Positions 36,764-44,776 of a stretch of DNA of 64,000 bases are shown here, one piece after another. A model generated the notes under the pieces. The model saw only the letters and a list, made by a program, of their open reading frames with translations. It was not told the DNA's origin and ran no database searches. The stretch lies in assembly GCA_031256995.1 (NCBI GenBank), contig JAIRPL010000052.1, forward strand, positions 1-64,000, given 5' to 3'. Positions within the stretch are counted from its first letter, which is position 1. Every line of letters starts with the position of its first letter. A program made the translations under genes and the position numbers. The DNA comes from Puniceicoccales bacterium. Its GTDB lineage: Bacteria > Verrucomicrobiota > Verrucomicrobiia > Opitutales > UBA953.

Positions 36764-38407
36764 TCAAATCTCCTCGTTTATGGCGGCGGCGGACGGCGCC
36801 TCCGCAGGCGAGGCGGGGATGTTGCCGATGATGTCGCCGGAGTCGATGGAGGGGCTGGCCAAGGCGGAGCCACGCCGGACCCGGCGCATCCGCTCCATCT
36901 CGCGCTGTCCCTCAAGGGTGTAGCGCGTGTAGGGGATGGCCTGCAGGCGCGCGGCAGGGATGGGCTTCCGGGTCTGTTCGCAGATTCCGTAAGTGCCGCG
37001 CCTCATGCGCTCGATGGCCTCATTGATTTCGGCGAGGAGGGTTTGCTCTCCGGAGAGAAGGTTCAGCGCGAAATCGCGCTCAAAGGATTCGGCGCCCGCA
37101 TCACCAAGGTGCTGCCCGTATCCGGAGGAGGCCTCGTCGGCGGCATCGGCGCGTTTGATGGCGTGCTCGGTGTGGATGGAGAGGCCTTGCTGGCAACGGG
37201 TGCGCAAGGCGGTGAGCTGTTTGTAATAACGGAGCCACTTTGCGGGGATTTGCCGCTCCTCGTAGTCGGCCGAGTCCGCGCCGAAGGGATTGAAGCCGAG
37301 CAGGTCCTCGACGGAGGCGGTCCCCACGTCCCGTGTGCTTTGCATCGCGGCGCGGGCCGCAAGCTCGGCCTCGTGGCGTTTGGCCGCGCTCATCGGCCGG
37401 GGCTTTTCGTCGCCCGGGACGTAGATGTTGAGTTTCACGCCTTGGTGCGTGCGGATGTACTCGCGGACGTCATCCATCGTGAAATGGATGAACGGACGGG
37501 GCGTGATGCGCGAGGAAGGCGCCGGCACCGGGGCCTTGACTTCGGGAAGCGGCTCCTCCGGCACGGATGGCGACGGGGATTTCGTGGCGCCCTTCGGTTT
37601 CTTTTCGGCGGCTTTTGGATCGGGCGTGGAGGCGGCGCCAGCCTTGGGGGCGTTATTCCGGCCTTTGGCGGCAGCGGGACTGGCGGGGGCGGAAACCGGG
37701 GGTGCCTCTGCGGCTTTTCCGGCATTCTTGGCGGCCTTCGCGGGCTTTTTGGGCGCAACTTCCCTGACATCCGCCTGCTTTTTTGCGGGAGATTTTGCGG
37801 CAGGTGCGGCCTTCGTCGCCGCAGGCTTCGCCGGGGCTTGTTTTTTCCCGGTAACAACCGGGGTGGAAGTCCGCTCCTTTGCGGATGCCGCCGGGGGCGA
37901 TTTTGGCGGCCTTGCCTTGGCGGAGGGAGTTGCAGGCTTGGACTTGGCGGTGTCCTTTGCGCCCGCCACCACGACGGCGCCAGCTTTTTCGAGGACTTTT
38001 GCGCTTGGCCGTGGCGGGGCCATTTTGGGAGATGGATTGGGAACCGTCTTGGCGGGGGCCGCTTTCCGGGGCGGAGATTTCAAGGCGCTTTTCTTGCCCG
38101 CCGCAGGCGCGGTCTCAGGGGTTTTCGTGGCATTATCCTGGGGGGGGCGTTTTGCGGATGGACGGGCGGGAGAGCGCGCTGGCGCCGCGTTGGCAGGGGC
38201 CGGAGCGGCCTTGGCGGACTTTGGGAGAGCCTTCACTGCCTGGGTTGCGGAAGAAGATCGGGGGGCGATGGCAACCTTGCTTCCCGCGACCTTCCCGGTG
38301 ACCGCAGCGGCATCCGACGTTTTCTTGGCAGGCACTGGCGGAACGTTGGGACGAGCTGTCTTTGCGGGGGTTTGACGGGGATTGCCGGCAGCTTTCTTCG
38401 TGCTCAT
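36764..38407 (-). CDS. DksA/TraR-like protein with Ala/Lys/Pro-rich N-terminal half
   Basis: The 547-residue product has two parts. Residues 1 to about 300 are a disordered Ala/Lys/Pro-rich, histone-H1-like tail with repeats such as KPAATKAAPAAKSPAKK. The C-terminal part has a helical segment (SFERDFALNLLSGEQTLLAE then INEAIERMRRGTYGICEQTR) that matches the coiled-coil and zinc-finger region of TraR/DksA proteins, ending KPIPAARLQAIPYTRYTLEG. The four zinc cysteines of the family are reduced to one: the first CxxC reads CEQT and the second pair is lost. DksA-type proteins bind the RNA polymerase secondary channel; DNA or RNA binding by the basic tail is inference. The stop overlaps a possible TTG start of dus. 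Confidence 0.75.
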   Translation of the reverse strand: MSTKKAAGNPRQTPAKTARPNVPPVPAKKTSDAAAVTGKVAGSKVAIAPRSSSATQAVKALPKSAKAAPAPANAAPARSPARPSAKRPPQDNATKTPETAPAAGKKSALKSPPRKAAPAKTVPNPSPKMAPPRPSAKVLEKAGAVVVAGAKDTAKSKPATPSAKARPPKSPPAASAKERTSTPVVTGKKQAPAKPAATKAAPAAKSPAKKQADVREVAPKKPAKAAKNAGKAAEAPPVSAPASPAAAKGRNNAPKAGAASTPDPKAAEKKPKGATKSPSPSVPEEPLPEVKAPVPAPSSRITPRPFIHFTMDDVREYIRTHQGVKLNIYVPGDEKPRPMSAAKRHEAELAARAAMQSTRDVGTASVEDLLGFNPFGADSADYEERQIPAKWLRYYKQLTALRTRCQQGLSIHTEHAIKRADAADEASSGYGQHLGDAGAESFERDFALNLLSGEQTLLAEINEAIERMRRGTYGICEQTRKPIPAARLQAIPYTRYTLEGQREMERMRRVRRGSALASPSIDSGDIIGNIPASPAEAPSAAAINEEI

Positions 38408-38713
38408 TGATTCGTGTGGTTGAGGTTTCCTTTTACCCCTCCAAACTTCCCCGTTCCCCGCCCCCTCTTCAACAACAATTTGGGTTGCTGGCATGGGGTT
38501 ACCGACATGTTCGCTCCCGGAATCAGGAGCCGGTGAATTGAGATTGGGAAGGGCGCCGCGCGCGGGATGCGCGGCCGGGCGGCCTTCATCTGCGCCTTGG
38601 CAAAGACACCGTGCGCCTGCCGCAACCGCCTTGGCGAGAACCCCATGCGCCTTCAAATCGAGAAAACGCGGCTGGATTGCGATGGACGACGCGCGCAACG
38701 CTGTGGCCGGCGG
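38408..38713. other. Gap between rho and the DksA-like gene
   Basis: 306 bp between the rho stop and the next reverse-strand start. It should hold the rho 3' end and a promoter for the DksA-like gene. No gene, repeat or strong hairpin was recognised. Confidence 0.3.
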
Positions 38714-41239
38714 TCACCTGCCGAGGGTGAGGAGGAATTCGATGTTGGTCTTGGTTTTCTTGATGCGCTGGATGAGCTGCTCCATCGCATCCGCCGAGGG
38801 GATGCCTTTCATCGCGCGGCGCAGGGCGTAGATTTTTTGAATCTCGTCGGGGTGGTAAAGGAGTTCCTCCTTGCGGGTTCCGCTGCGCTCAAAGCTGATG
38901 GCCGGGAAGATTCGTTTGTTGGCAAGGTCGCGGTCGAGGTCCAGCTCCATGTTCCCCGTTCCCTTGAACTCCTCAAAAATGACCTCATCCATTTTGCTGC
39001 CGGTCTCGACAAGGGCCGTGCCAAGGATGGTCAACGAGCCGCCTCCCTCAATGTTCCGGGCGGAGCCAAAGAAGCGTTTGGGTTTGGAAAGCGCATTGGA
39101 CTCAACGCCGCCGGAAAGGATTTTTCCGCTGCCGGGCTGAAGTGTGTTGTAGGCACGGGCGAGGCGGGTGATGGAATCGAGCAAAATGACGACGTGGCGC
39201 CCGGCCTCGACCATGCGCCGCGCACGCTCAATCACGATCTCCGCGGCATGGACGTGGCTCTCGGCGTTCTCGTCAAAGGTGGAGCTTACGATCTCGGCCT
39301 GCCTGACCTGCCGCTTGAAATCGGTGACTTCCTCCGGGCGCTCATCCACGAGCAGGATGATGAGATGGGCCTGCGGGGTGTTCTTGAGGACGGCATTGGC
39401 GATGCCCTGCAAAAGGACGGTTTTGCCCGTGCGGGGCGGGGCGACGATGAGGCCGCGCTGGCCAAGGCCGACGGGGCACAGGAGATCCACGCAGCGCATG
39501 GAAAGGTTGTCCCATGTGGCCGTGGCCTGGTCGGTCTCCAGAAAAATGCGCTGGGTGGGGTAATAGGGGGTGAGTTCGGAGAACGGGAGCCACTGGGCGG
39601 CAACCTCCGGCTCGTTGTCCATGACCTTGTCCACGCGCACGACAATGGGGGCGGTCTCGCCCTCGCGCGGCGCGGCGGCAAGGACTCGCACCTCATGCCC
39701 GCGCTGGAGGCCATGGCGTTTGATCAGCTGGCGCGGAATGAATGCGGAAAGCTCCTTCACGCGATAGTCGTCGTGAAGGTAGAGAAGGAGGCCGTTGCCA
39801 TTTTCGAGGATCTCGACGGTCCCCGTGATGAAAATCGGGCGCTTGGCGGCAGGCGCCGCAGCGAGGATAAGGCCGAGCATCCCCCGGCGCGGTGGCGTGC
39901 GCTGCCAGACGCAGCCAAGGGATTTCGCAAACTGCGCGAGATCGTTGGCGCCAAGGGCGTATGCCGCGTTGAAGTCAAGTGGCTCCCCGGGCAATGCGGC
40001 GACGGCAAGCATGGCCTCGAGGCCGTCGGGCGTGTTGAGTGTCTCGTAGTCAAATGCCGCGCCGAGATTCACCGGGGCCTCGTCAACCGACTCGCCAAGG
40101 GTGATGTTGCCCCACTGGCGCCCCGGCTGGGGTTTTCCCGGCGGCAGCCTGCCCTTGGCATGTTTTTGCTGCGATTGCTGCTGGGGCGCGGGGCCGGAAA
40201 ATGGCTGCGGCCTTCCCCTTCCATGCTGTTGCGACGGATTCGCTCCACCGCCGCCCTGCCGCGGCTGTTGCTGAAAAGATTTTTGGGGGGCGTTGCCGCC
40301 GTTTTGGGACTGCGATTGCTGGGGATGGCGGCCTGCCAATGGCGAAACAGGACCGGATGCCGGGACGCCAAAGGCCTGGCCTTCACCGCGCTCGGATTGC
40401 GACCGCGCATCCGGCCCGCGCGCGGGGACGGCCTGCGGAAAGGCATCTCCGGCGGGAGGAGACAGGGGCCGAGAAAACGACGTTCTGGCGGACACGCCAG
40501 CCTCCGGCGCGCCAACAGTCTCCGGCGCGTCAGGGGAAAACGAGAAACAGTCGCCATCTGAAATCCGGGCGAGGTCGGCGGCGGTGGCATGCTCGGCATC
40601 GTCTCCCGTGCCAGTCGCGGACAGCGCATCCGGCACAGGGGGCGAAAACCTGTCGGAGGAGGAGACCGGCGCGGGAACGGGCCGCTCCACAGCCTGGGAT
40701 CTGACGTCGGAGCCTTCCGCCAAGGCCACCGGAGCGGCCAAGGTTGACGGAGCGGCAGGGGCCGTGCCGCGAAATTGCTCAATGATTTTTTGCGGATCAA
40801 ACACAACGGCATCCCCCGCGCGCCGGTCGCTAGTGGTGTCAGAGGATCCGCTTTCCCCCGCGATCTCAAACACTGGAAGCCGGACAACCTCCGGCGGGGA
40901 AAGGCGGGCGGCGGCCGTGTCGAGAACCCCGGATTGCGCCTCGGGAGCTGGCGGCGAGGCGGACACCGCCGGGGATGCCGCGGAGACGGCGGGCATGGCG
41001 GGGACGTAAACGCTGGCGGAAGAAGGCGCAACACCCCCGGCAGGCCCCATCGCGGATTCCGCGTCGGAAGAACTGGCGTCCTCGCGATCGGGGCGCTCGA
41101 TCCCATCCGCCGCGCCTCCCCCAAGTGTTGGATCGACCCGGACCTTGCGTGGACGCCCGCGTTTCCTCGGAGCTTGGGACGCAGAGACATCGGCGCTGCT
41201 GTCGGCGTACGGAATACCCATTGTGGTGTCGTCTGACAT
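38714..41239 (-). CDS. rho: Transcription termination factor Rho with a long disordered N-terminus
   Basis: A hexameric RNA-dependent helicase that terminates transcription. The C-terminal 420 residues are typical Rho: an RNA-binding fold ([20 protein letters not shown]), Walker [13 protein letters not shown] (about 598-609), Walker [19 protein letters not shown], and [13 protein letters not shown] in the Q/R-loop region. At 841 residues it is about twice the usual length. The N-terminal 400 residues are disordered: an AT-hook-like [10 protein letters not shown] (about 25-35), a Ser/Ala/Pro-rich middle, and a Gln/Asn/Gly-rich segment (about 303-385). Large insertions in this region are known in Rho of several phyla. 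The ATG at 41239 was chosen over the open upstream frame because MSDDTTMG begins the conserved composition. Confidence 0.95.
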   Translation of the reverse strand: MSDDTTMGIPYADSSADVSASQAPRKRGRPRKVRVDPTLGGGAADGIERPDREDASSSDAESAMGPAGGVAPSSASVYVPAMPAVSAASPAVSASPPAPEAQSGVLDTAAARLSPPEVVRLPVFEIAGESGSSDTTSDRRAGDAVVFDPQKIIEQFRGTAPAAPSTLAAPVALAEGSDVRSQAVERPVPAPVSSSDRFSPPVPDALSATGTGDDAEHATAADLARISDGDCFSFSPDAPETVGAPEAGVSARTSFSRPLSPPAGDAFPQAVPARGPDARSQSERGEGQAFGVPASGPVSPLAGRHPQQSQSQNGGNAPQKSFQQQPRQGGGGANPSQQHGRGRPQPFSGPAPQQQSQQKHAKGRLPPGKPQPGRQWGNITLGESVDEAPVNLGAAFDYETLNTPDGLEAMLAVAALPGEPLDFNAAYALGANDLAQFAKSLGCVWQRTPPRRGMLGLILAAAPAAKRPIFITGTVEILENGNGLLLYLHDDYRVKELSAFIPRQLIKRHGLQRGHEVRVLAAAPREGETAPIVVRVDKVMDNEPEVAAQWLPFSELTPYYPTQRIFLETDQATATWDNLSMRCVDLLCPVGLGQRGLIVAPPRTGKTVLLQGIANAVLKNTPQAHLIILLVDERPEEVTDFKRQVRQAEIVSSTFDENAESHVHAAEIVIERARRMVEAGRHVVILLDSITRLARAYNTLQPGSGKILSGGVESNALSKPKRFFGSARNIEGGGSLTILGTALVETGSKMDEVIFEEFKGTGNMELDLDRDLANKRIFPAISFERSGTRKEELLYHPDEIQKIYALRRAMKGIPSADAMEQLIQRIKKTKTNIEFLLTLGR

Positions 41240-42313
41240 ATGGTGAAAATTGACGGAAAGAGACGAGAAATGGCCCTCAGGCTTGCAGGGCTGGAAGATG
41301 CCCGCACAGGAAAAACAATCCCGCACGCCAAAGACTCTCTTCAAAGGACATGAGTCCGCAGGCATGCGGCTCTGCAAAACATTTTCCAAATGCCCGGCAG
41401 AGTCGCTGGCAAAACGCAGCGGAGGGAGCCAAGGCATCCAGCGCATGTCAATCCAGTTCGCCCGGAAAAAATCGCATCAAGGGGGGGGCTTGGAGGGTTC
41501 AAGCTGCCGCCGTGGAATCTGAAAAGCCCCCGTGCGCGGTGTCGCAAGAAAGGCGGAGGCGTCCGGGCAGACCGCTGCCGCCCCGTCCCTGTCGCGTGGC
41601 TGCGGGGTTGCGGCGATGCCCGGCGGGGCGAAATATCCGGACACTTTCCGCGAGGCATTGCAGCTTGGCGCGACAAAGGCCGATGTGGAAAGCATCGCCG
41701 CGACGGAGCATTTCCTTTCGGCGGTCGCCGATGCTTCCGGTCTTACGGTCCAGGCCATGGCAGGGCAGGGGACCATGGGACGTTTGAGGCGCTTGGGCGC
41801 ATCCGCCGCGCCTGCCCGGAGAAGGATCGCGTTGCCGCTGGGTCTGCCGTGGTTGAGGCGGCCGGGGAGCTTCTTGGGCGCCGGCGAAAGGGTACACCCT
41901 TCGGACGGCCCCGTTGATGACGCGAATGGCCTTGGTGCCGTGCCGCCTGCCAGCCCGGGTGACGATGAAGTGGATTTGGGGCGGGATCCCGTGCCATGGA
42001 TGATTCAGCCGGAGCTGCCGGGGCGGGCAAATGGCTGTGCCGTTCCGTCGCATGGTCTGGATGCCGGGGGTGCTGGATTCCGTCGCCGGTGAACTCGGAG
42101 TGGATCTTGCGGGGCTGGATTTCCCACTCGCTCCACCGGTTGTGCCGCCGCCAGCGCCAGTCGGGCTGGTTGACACCGCGCCGAGGACCCCGTCAGGTTC
42201 CCCGCAAAAAAACCATCCTTTTCGGACGTTTTTCGCGCCAGCCCGGGATGCGTGTTGCGCGCGAAGAATCTGGCGCCGCGCTGATCGAGGGATGATGGCT
42301 CTTGGTATGTTGC

Positions 42314-42570
42314 TTTCAGTCCGCGCCTTCACGCAAGGCGATGTGCGATGAAATGAAGTTACGGGGAAGAAAATGGAGTTGCGGGGAAGAAAAAAGTTTC
42401 AATCCGCGTCCTGCGTTTTTTACGAAAGGTGACGCCCTGTTCACGCCGGGATGGGGTGATTTTCTTATTGGGTTTCAAGTCGAGACTTGCGTTTGCGAAC
42501 GAGGCTTTCCCTTTTGGGAAAGTCCTGAATTTCATGCAGTTTCAATCCGTGTTTTTTGAGTGCACAACTC
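42314..42570. repeat. Four spaced copies of a TTTCAaTCCG motif (CRISPR-like remnant?)
   Basis: TTTCA is followed by GTCCGCG at 42314, ATCCGCG at 42397, AGTCGAG at 42473 and ATCCGTG at 42540, spaced 83, 76 and 67 bp. The first copy is followed by a perfect stem, CGCCTT (42324-42329) / AAGGCG (42335-42340), with a five-base loop. Read on the reverse strand this layout (stem, then CGGAcTGAAA) resembles type I-C CRISPR repeats, which end in GTGGATTGAAAC. The copies are too divergent to call an array, and no cas gene is in the window. Confidence 0.25.
42357..42396. repeat. Two tandem 20-bp direct repeats
   Basis: AGTTACGGGGAAGAAAATGG (42357-42376) is followed at once by AGTTGCGGGGAAGAAAAAAG (42377-42396), 17 of 20 bases identical. 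Function unknown; slippage duplication or a doubled protein-binding site are both possible. Confidence 0.6.
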
Positions 42571-43107
42571 TTTTGCATGGATGTTGTTCCGCAACCTCAG
42601 CGGCGGATGTTGTTGCAGGGAAGTTGGTTTCTTTGTTTCTGCCCCATCGCGCGCGGGATCTTCGTTTGGCGTGAAAGCGCCGGGAGCGGCTTGCAAGCAG
42701 TCATCCTGCCGAAAAACGGAGTTTCCTGTGCCCGCAGGCCCATTATCGCCACAAATTGCGACACGGGATTGTAAACTTGAAACGCAAAAGGCTGGCGCGC
42801 GGTCTCCGTATGCTTGCTTAAAAACACCGGTCCGCCATCTTGCAATTTTCACGACCGTTGTCTCAATTTTTTTACTTACAATCTTGTGGCGGCAGCACAT
42901 GGGAAAGAGTAATCCGCATGGGTTTTCCGGGCGATGCGCGAAAGGATTTGACTCATCCATTTCGTGTCATTACAGAAGGCACTTCTTATGTTTATGCTTC
43001 CTCGTGTTCATCGCATGCGCGCGTGTGCCCGTGCCATTATGAGGTCCTGCCATGCGATCCCGTGTTTGTCGTAAAAATCCGGCATCTTTCCTTCTTTCCC
43101 TTGCGCC

Positions 43108-43884
43108 ATGTTTTTGCAAACCATCCGCCGTTACGCGGACATCATTCTCTATCGGACCATTGCCGGCATAAAATCCGAAAGCCGCCAGCGTTATCTCGGA
43201 TACCTCTGGTTCTTCCTTGAGCCGCTTCTTTCGACCTCGGTTTTCTATGTCGCGTATTCCCAAATCACGGGTTCCCGGGGGCCAGACTCCGTTTTGATGA
43301 TCTTGATTGGCGCTCTTCTTTGGCAATGGTTTGAGGGGGCGATCATGGCGGGCGCCAACTCCATCAAATCCAAATTCCACGTCCTCAACCAGTGCAATCT
43401 TCCCAAGTTTCTCTTTCCGCTCGTCTCCATTGCGGTCCACACGTGGAAATTCCTTTGTGTTTCCGTCGTCATTTTTCTTCTGGCGTTTTTCATCGGTCAT
43501 CCGCCGAACATCCACTGGCTGTATCTTCCCCTTTTCTTTGTCCTCCAGCTTCTTTTGATCATCAGCATCTCCCTTCCCATATCCATCGGCGTGACACTCT
43601 GGGCGGATCTCCAGATTGTTGTCTCGTCGGTGTTTCGCATTTTCTTCTTCATCTCGGGGATTTTCTTTGATTCGAGGCAGATTCCGGAGAATCTCCGCGA
43701 GTATTTCTACTATAATCCGATGGCCGTCTTCATTGATGCCGGCCGCGCCATCCTTCTTCGCAATGAGGCGCCCGCCTTGGAGCAACTGGAGATTGCCATC
43801 ATCGTCACACTCCTGCTCTTCGTGACAGCCTTTTTTCTGCACGGCTATTACGACAAAAAAATTCTCAAACTCATAAACGCTTAA
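43108..43884 (+). CDS. ABC-2 type polysaccharide export permease (Wzm/KpsM-like)
   Basis: Inner-membrane permease of an ABC exporter for surface polysaccharide. The 258-residue product has six hydrophobic segments and family features: the amphipathic N-terminal ADIILYRTIAGIKSESRQRY, LGYLWFFLEPLL, LWQWFEGAIMAGANSI, and YYNPMAVFIDAGRAIL near the end. The next gene, three bases downstream, is its ATPase. No glycosyltransferase or chain-length genes lie nearby, so the exported glycan cannot be predicted. The start follows a C/T-rich tract. Confidence 0.9.
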   Translation: MFLQTIRRYADIILYRTIAGIKSESRQRYLGYLWFFLEPLLSTSVFYVAYSQITGSRGPDSVLMILIGALLWQWFEGAIMAGANSIKSKFHVLNQCNLPKFLFPLVSIAVHTWKFLCVSVVIFLLAFFIGHPPNIHWLYLPLFFVLQLLLIISISLPISIGVTLWADLQIVVSSVFRIFFFISGIFFDSRQIPENLREYFYYNPMAVFIDAGRAILLRNEAPALEQLEIAIIVTLLLFVTAFFLHGYYDKKILKLINA

Positions 43885-43887
43885 GCA

Positions 43888-44610
43888 ATGTCCGAAAACA
43901 CGCCTGTCATATCTTTGAACGACGCCGGAATTTGTTATCGCCCGCTCCGGGGTTTTTTCAACAAGAAGGCCAAGGATATCTGGGCTTTGCGTCATCTCAC
44001 CCTCGATATCCGCAATGGGGAGAAACTGGGCATTTTGGGAAGAAATGGTTGCGGGAAAAGCACTTTGATGCGTCTTTTGGCAAGGATTTATTCCCCTGAC
44101 GAAGGCCGGATCATTTATCACCAAAAAGATGTCCATGTGGAGCTTCTCTCCCTTGGCATTGGTTTTGAGGGCAATCTCACAGGGCGGGAGAATGCCGTTC
44201 TCAGCGGGATGCTCATGGGCAAGACACGCAAATACATGCTCGGCCGGCTTGCGACGATCCAGGATTTCTCCGGCCTTGGGGATTTCTTTGATTATCCGGT
44301 TTACACCTATTCCTCCGGCATGAATGTCCGGCTTGGATTTTCCATCGCGATGGAGACGAATCCAGATGTTCTTCTTGTGGATGAGGTTCTTGGCGTTGGC
44401 GACCAGGTGTTCATGAAGAAATCCACGGATGCGTTGAGGGAGAAATTCCAAGGCAACCACACGGTCGTGCTCATCAGTCATTTCCCCGATCAAATCCGGC
44501 AACTCTGCACCCGCGCAGTCTGGCTGGAACGGGGAAAAATCCTCGCGGAGGGCGAACCGGGCGAGGTGAGCAAATATTATCGCGAGAACGTCCACAAATA
44601 CACCCAATGA
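43888..44610 (+). CDS. ABC transporter ATPase for polysaccharide export (Wzt/KpsT-like)
   Basis: ATP-binding partner of the permease just upstream. The 240-residue product has Walker A GILGRNGCGKST, a Wzt-type Q-loop region (VELLSLGIGFEGNLTGRENA), signature YSSGMNVRLGFSIA, Walker B VLLVDEVLGVGDQVFMKK and the H-loop ISHFP. It lacks the C-terminal carbohydrate-binding domain of long Wzt proteins, so recognition of the chain end must lie elsewhere, as in KpsT-type systems. The three-base spacing indicates an operon. Confidence 0.93.
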   Translation: MSENTPVISLNDAGICYRPLRGFFNKKAKDIWALRHLTLDIRNGEKLGILGRNGCGKSTLMRLLARIYSPDEGRIIYHQKDVHVELLSLGIGFEGNLTGRENAVLSGMLMGKTRKYMLGRLATIQDFSGLGDFFDYPVYTYSSGMNVRLGFSIAMETNPDVLLVDEVLGVGDQVFMKKSTDALREKFQGNHTVVLISHFPDQIRQLCTRAVWLERGKILAEGEPGEVSKYYRENVHKYTQ

Positions 44611-44776
44611 CCCCATCATTGGAACAATGTCTGTCGCGTCCGCGGGGTTCTTCTGCTGGCGTGTCCCTCGGCGATTTTCTTTCTGGAAAAAATCGCCGCA
44701 TCCGCGTCTTTTTGCCAAAGCCATGAGTCCATGCTTTGTTTTTGATGCGCGGGCTGGCAATTTGGGTGTCCTTGGG

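Larger units (their letters stand above)
41240..43107. other. 1.9-kb region without a convincing gene
   Basis: Between rho and the ABC exporter. The first kilobase is GC-rich with overlapping open frames on both strands, none with recognisable homology over its length. One forward frame contains DTFREALQLGATKADVESIA (about 41640-41700), faintly like an AhpD/carboxymuconolactone decarboxylase helix pair, so a decayed gene is possible. From about 42300 the base composition shifts to more A/T, and short repeats appear (separate entries). The divergent promoters of rho and the exporter operon must lie at the two ends. Confidence 0.4.

Noticed and set aside
42314-42570. Calling a CRISPR array
   Set aside because: The four motif copies share only about ten bases, lengths vary, and no cas genes are in the window; kept only as a repeat and a finding.
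42560-43042. Small forward frame (160 codons) before the exporter permease
   Set aside because: Cys- and Ser-rich sequence without a credible start or family; it ends just before the permease and looks like a chance frame.
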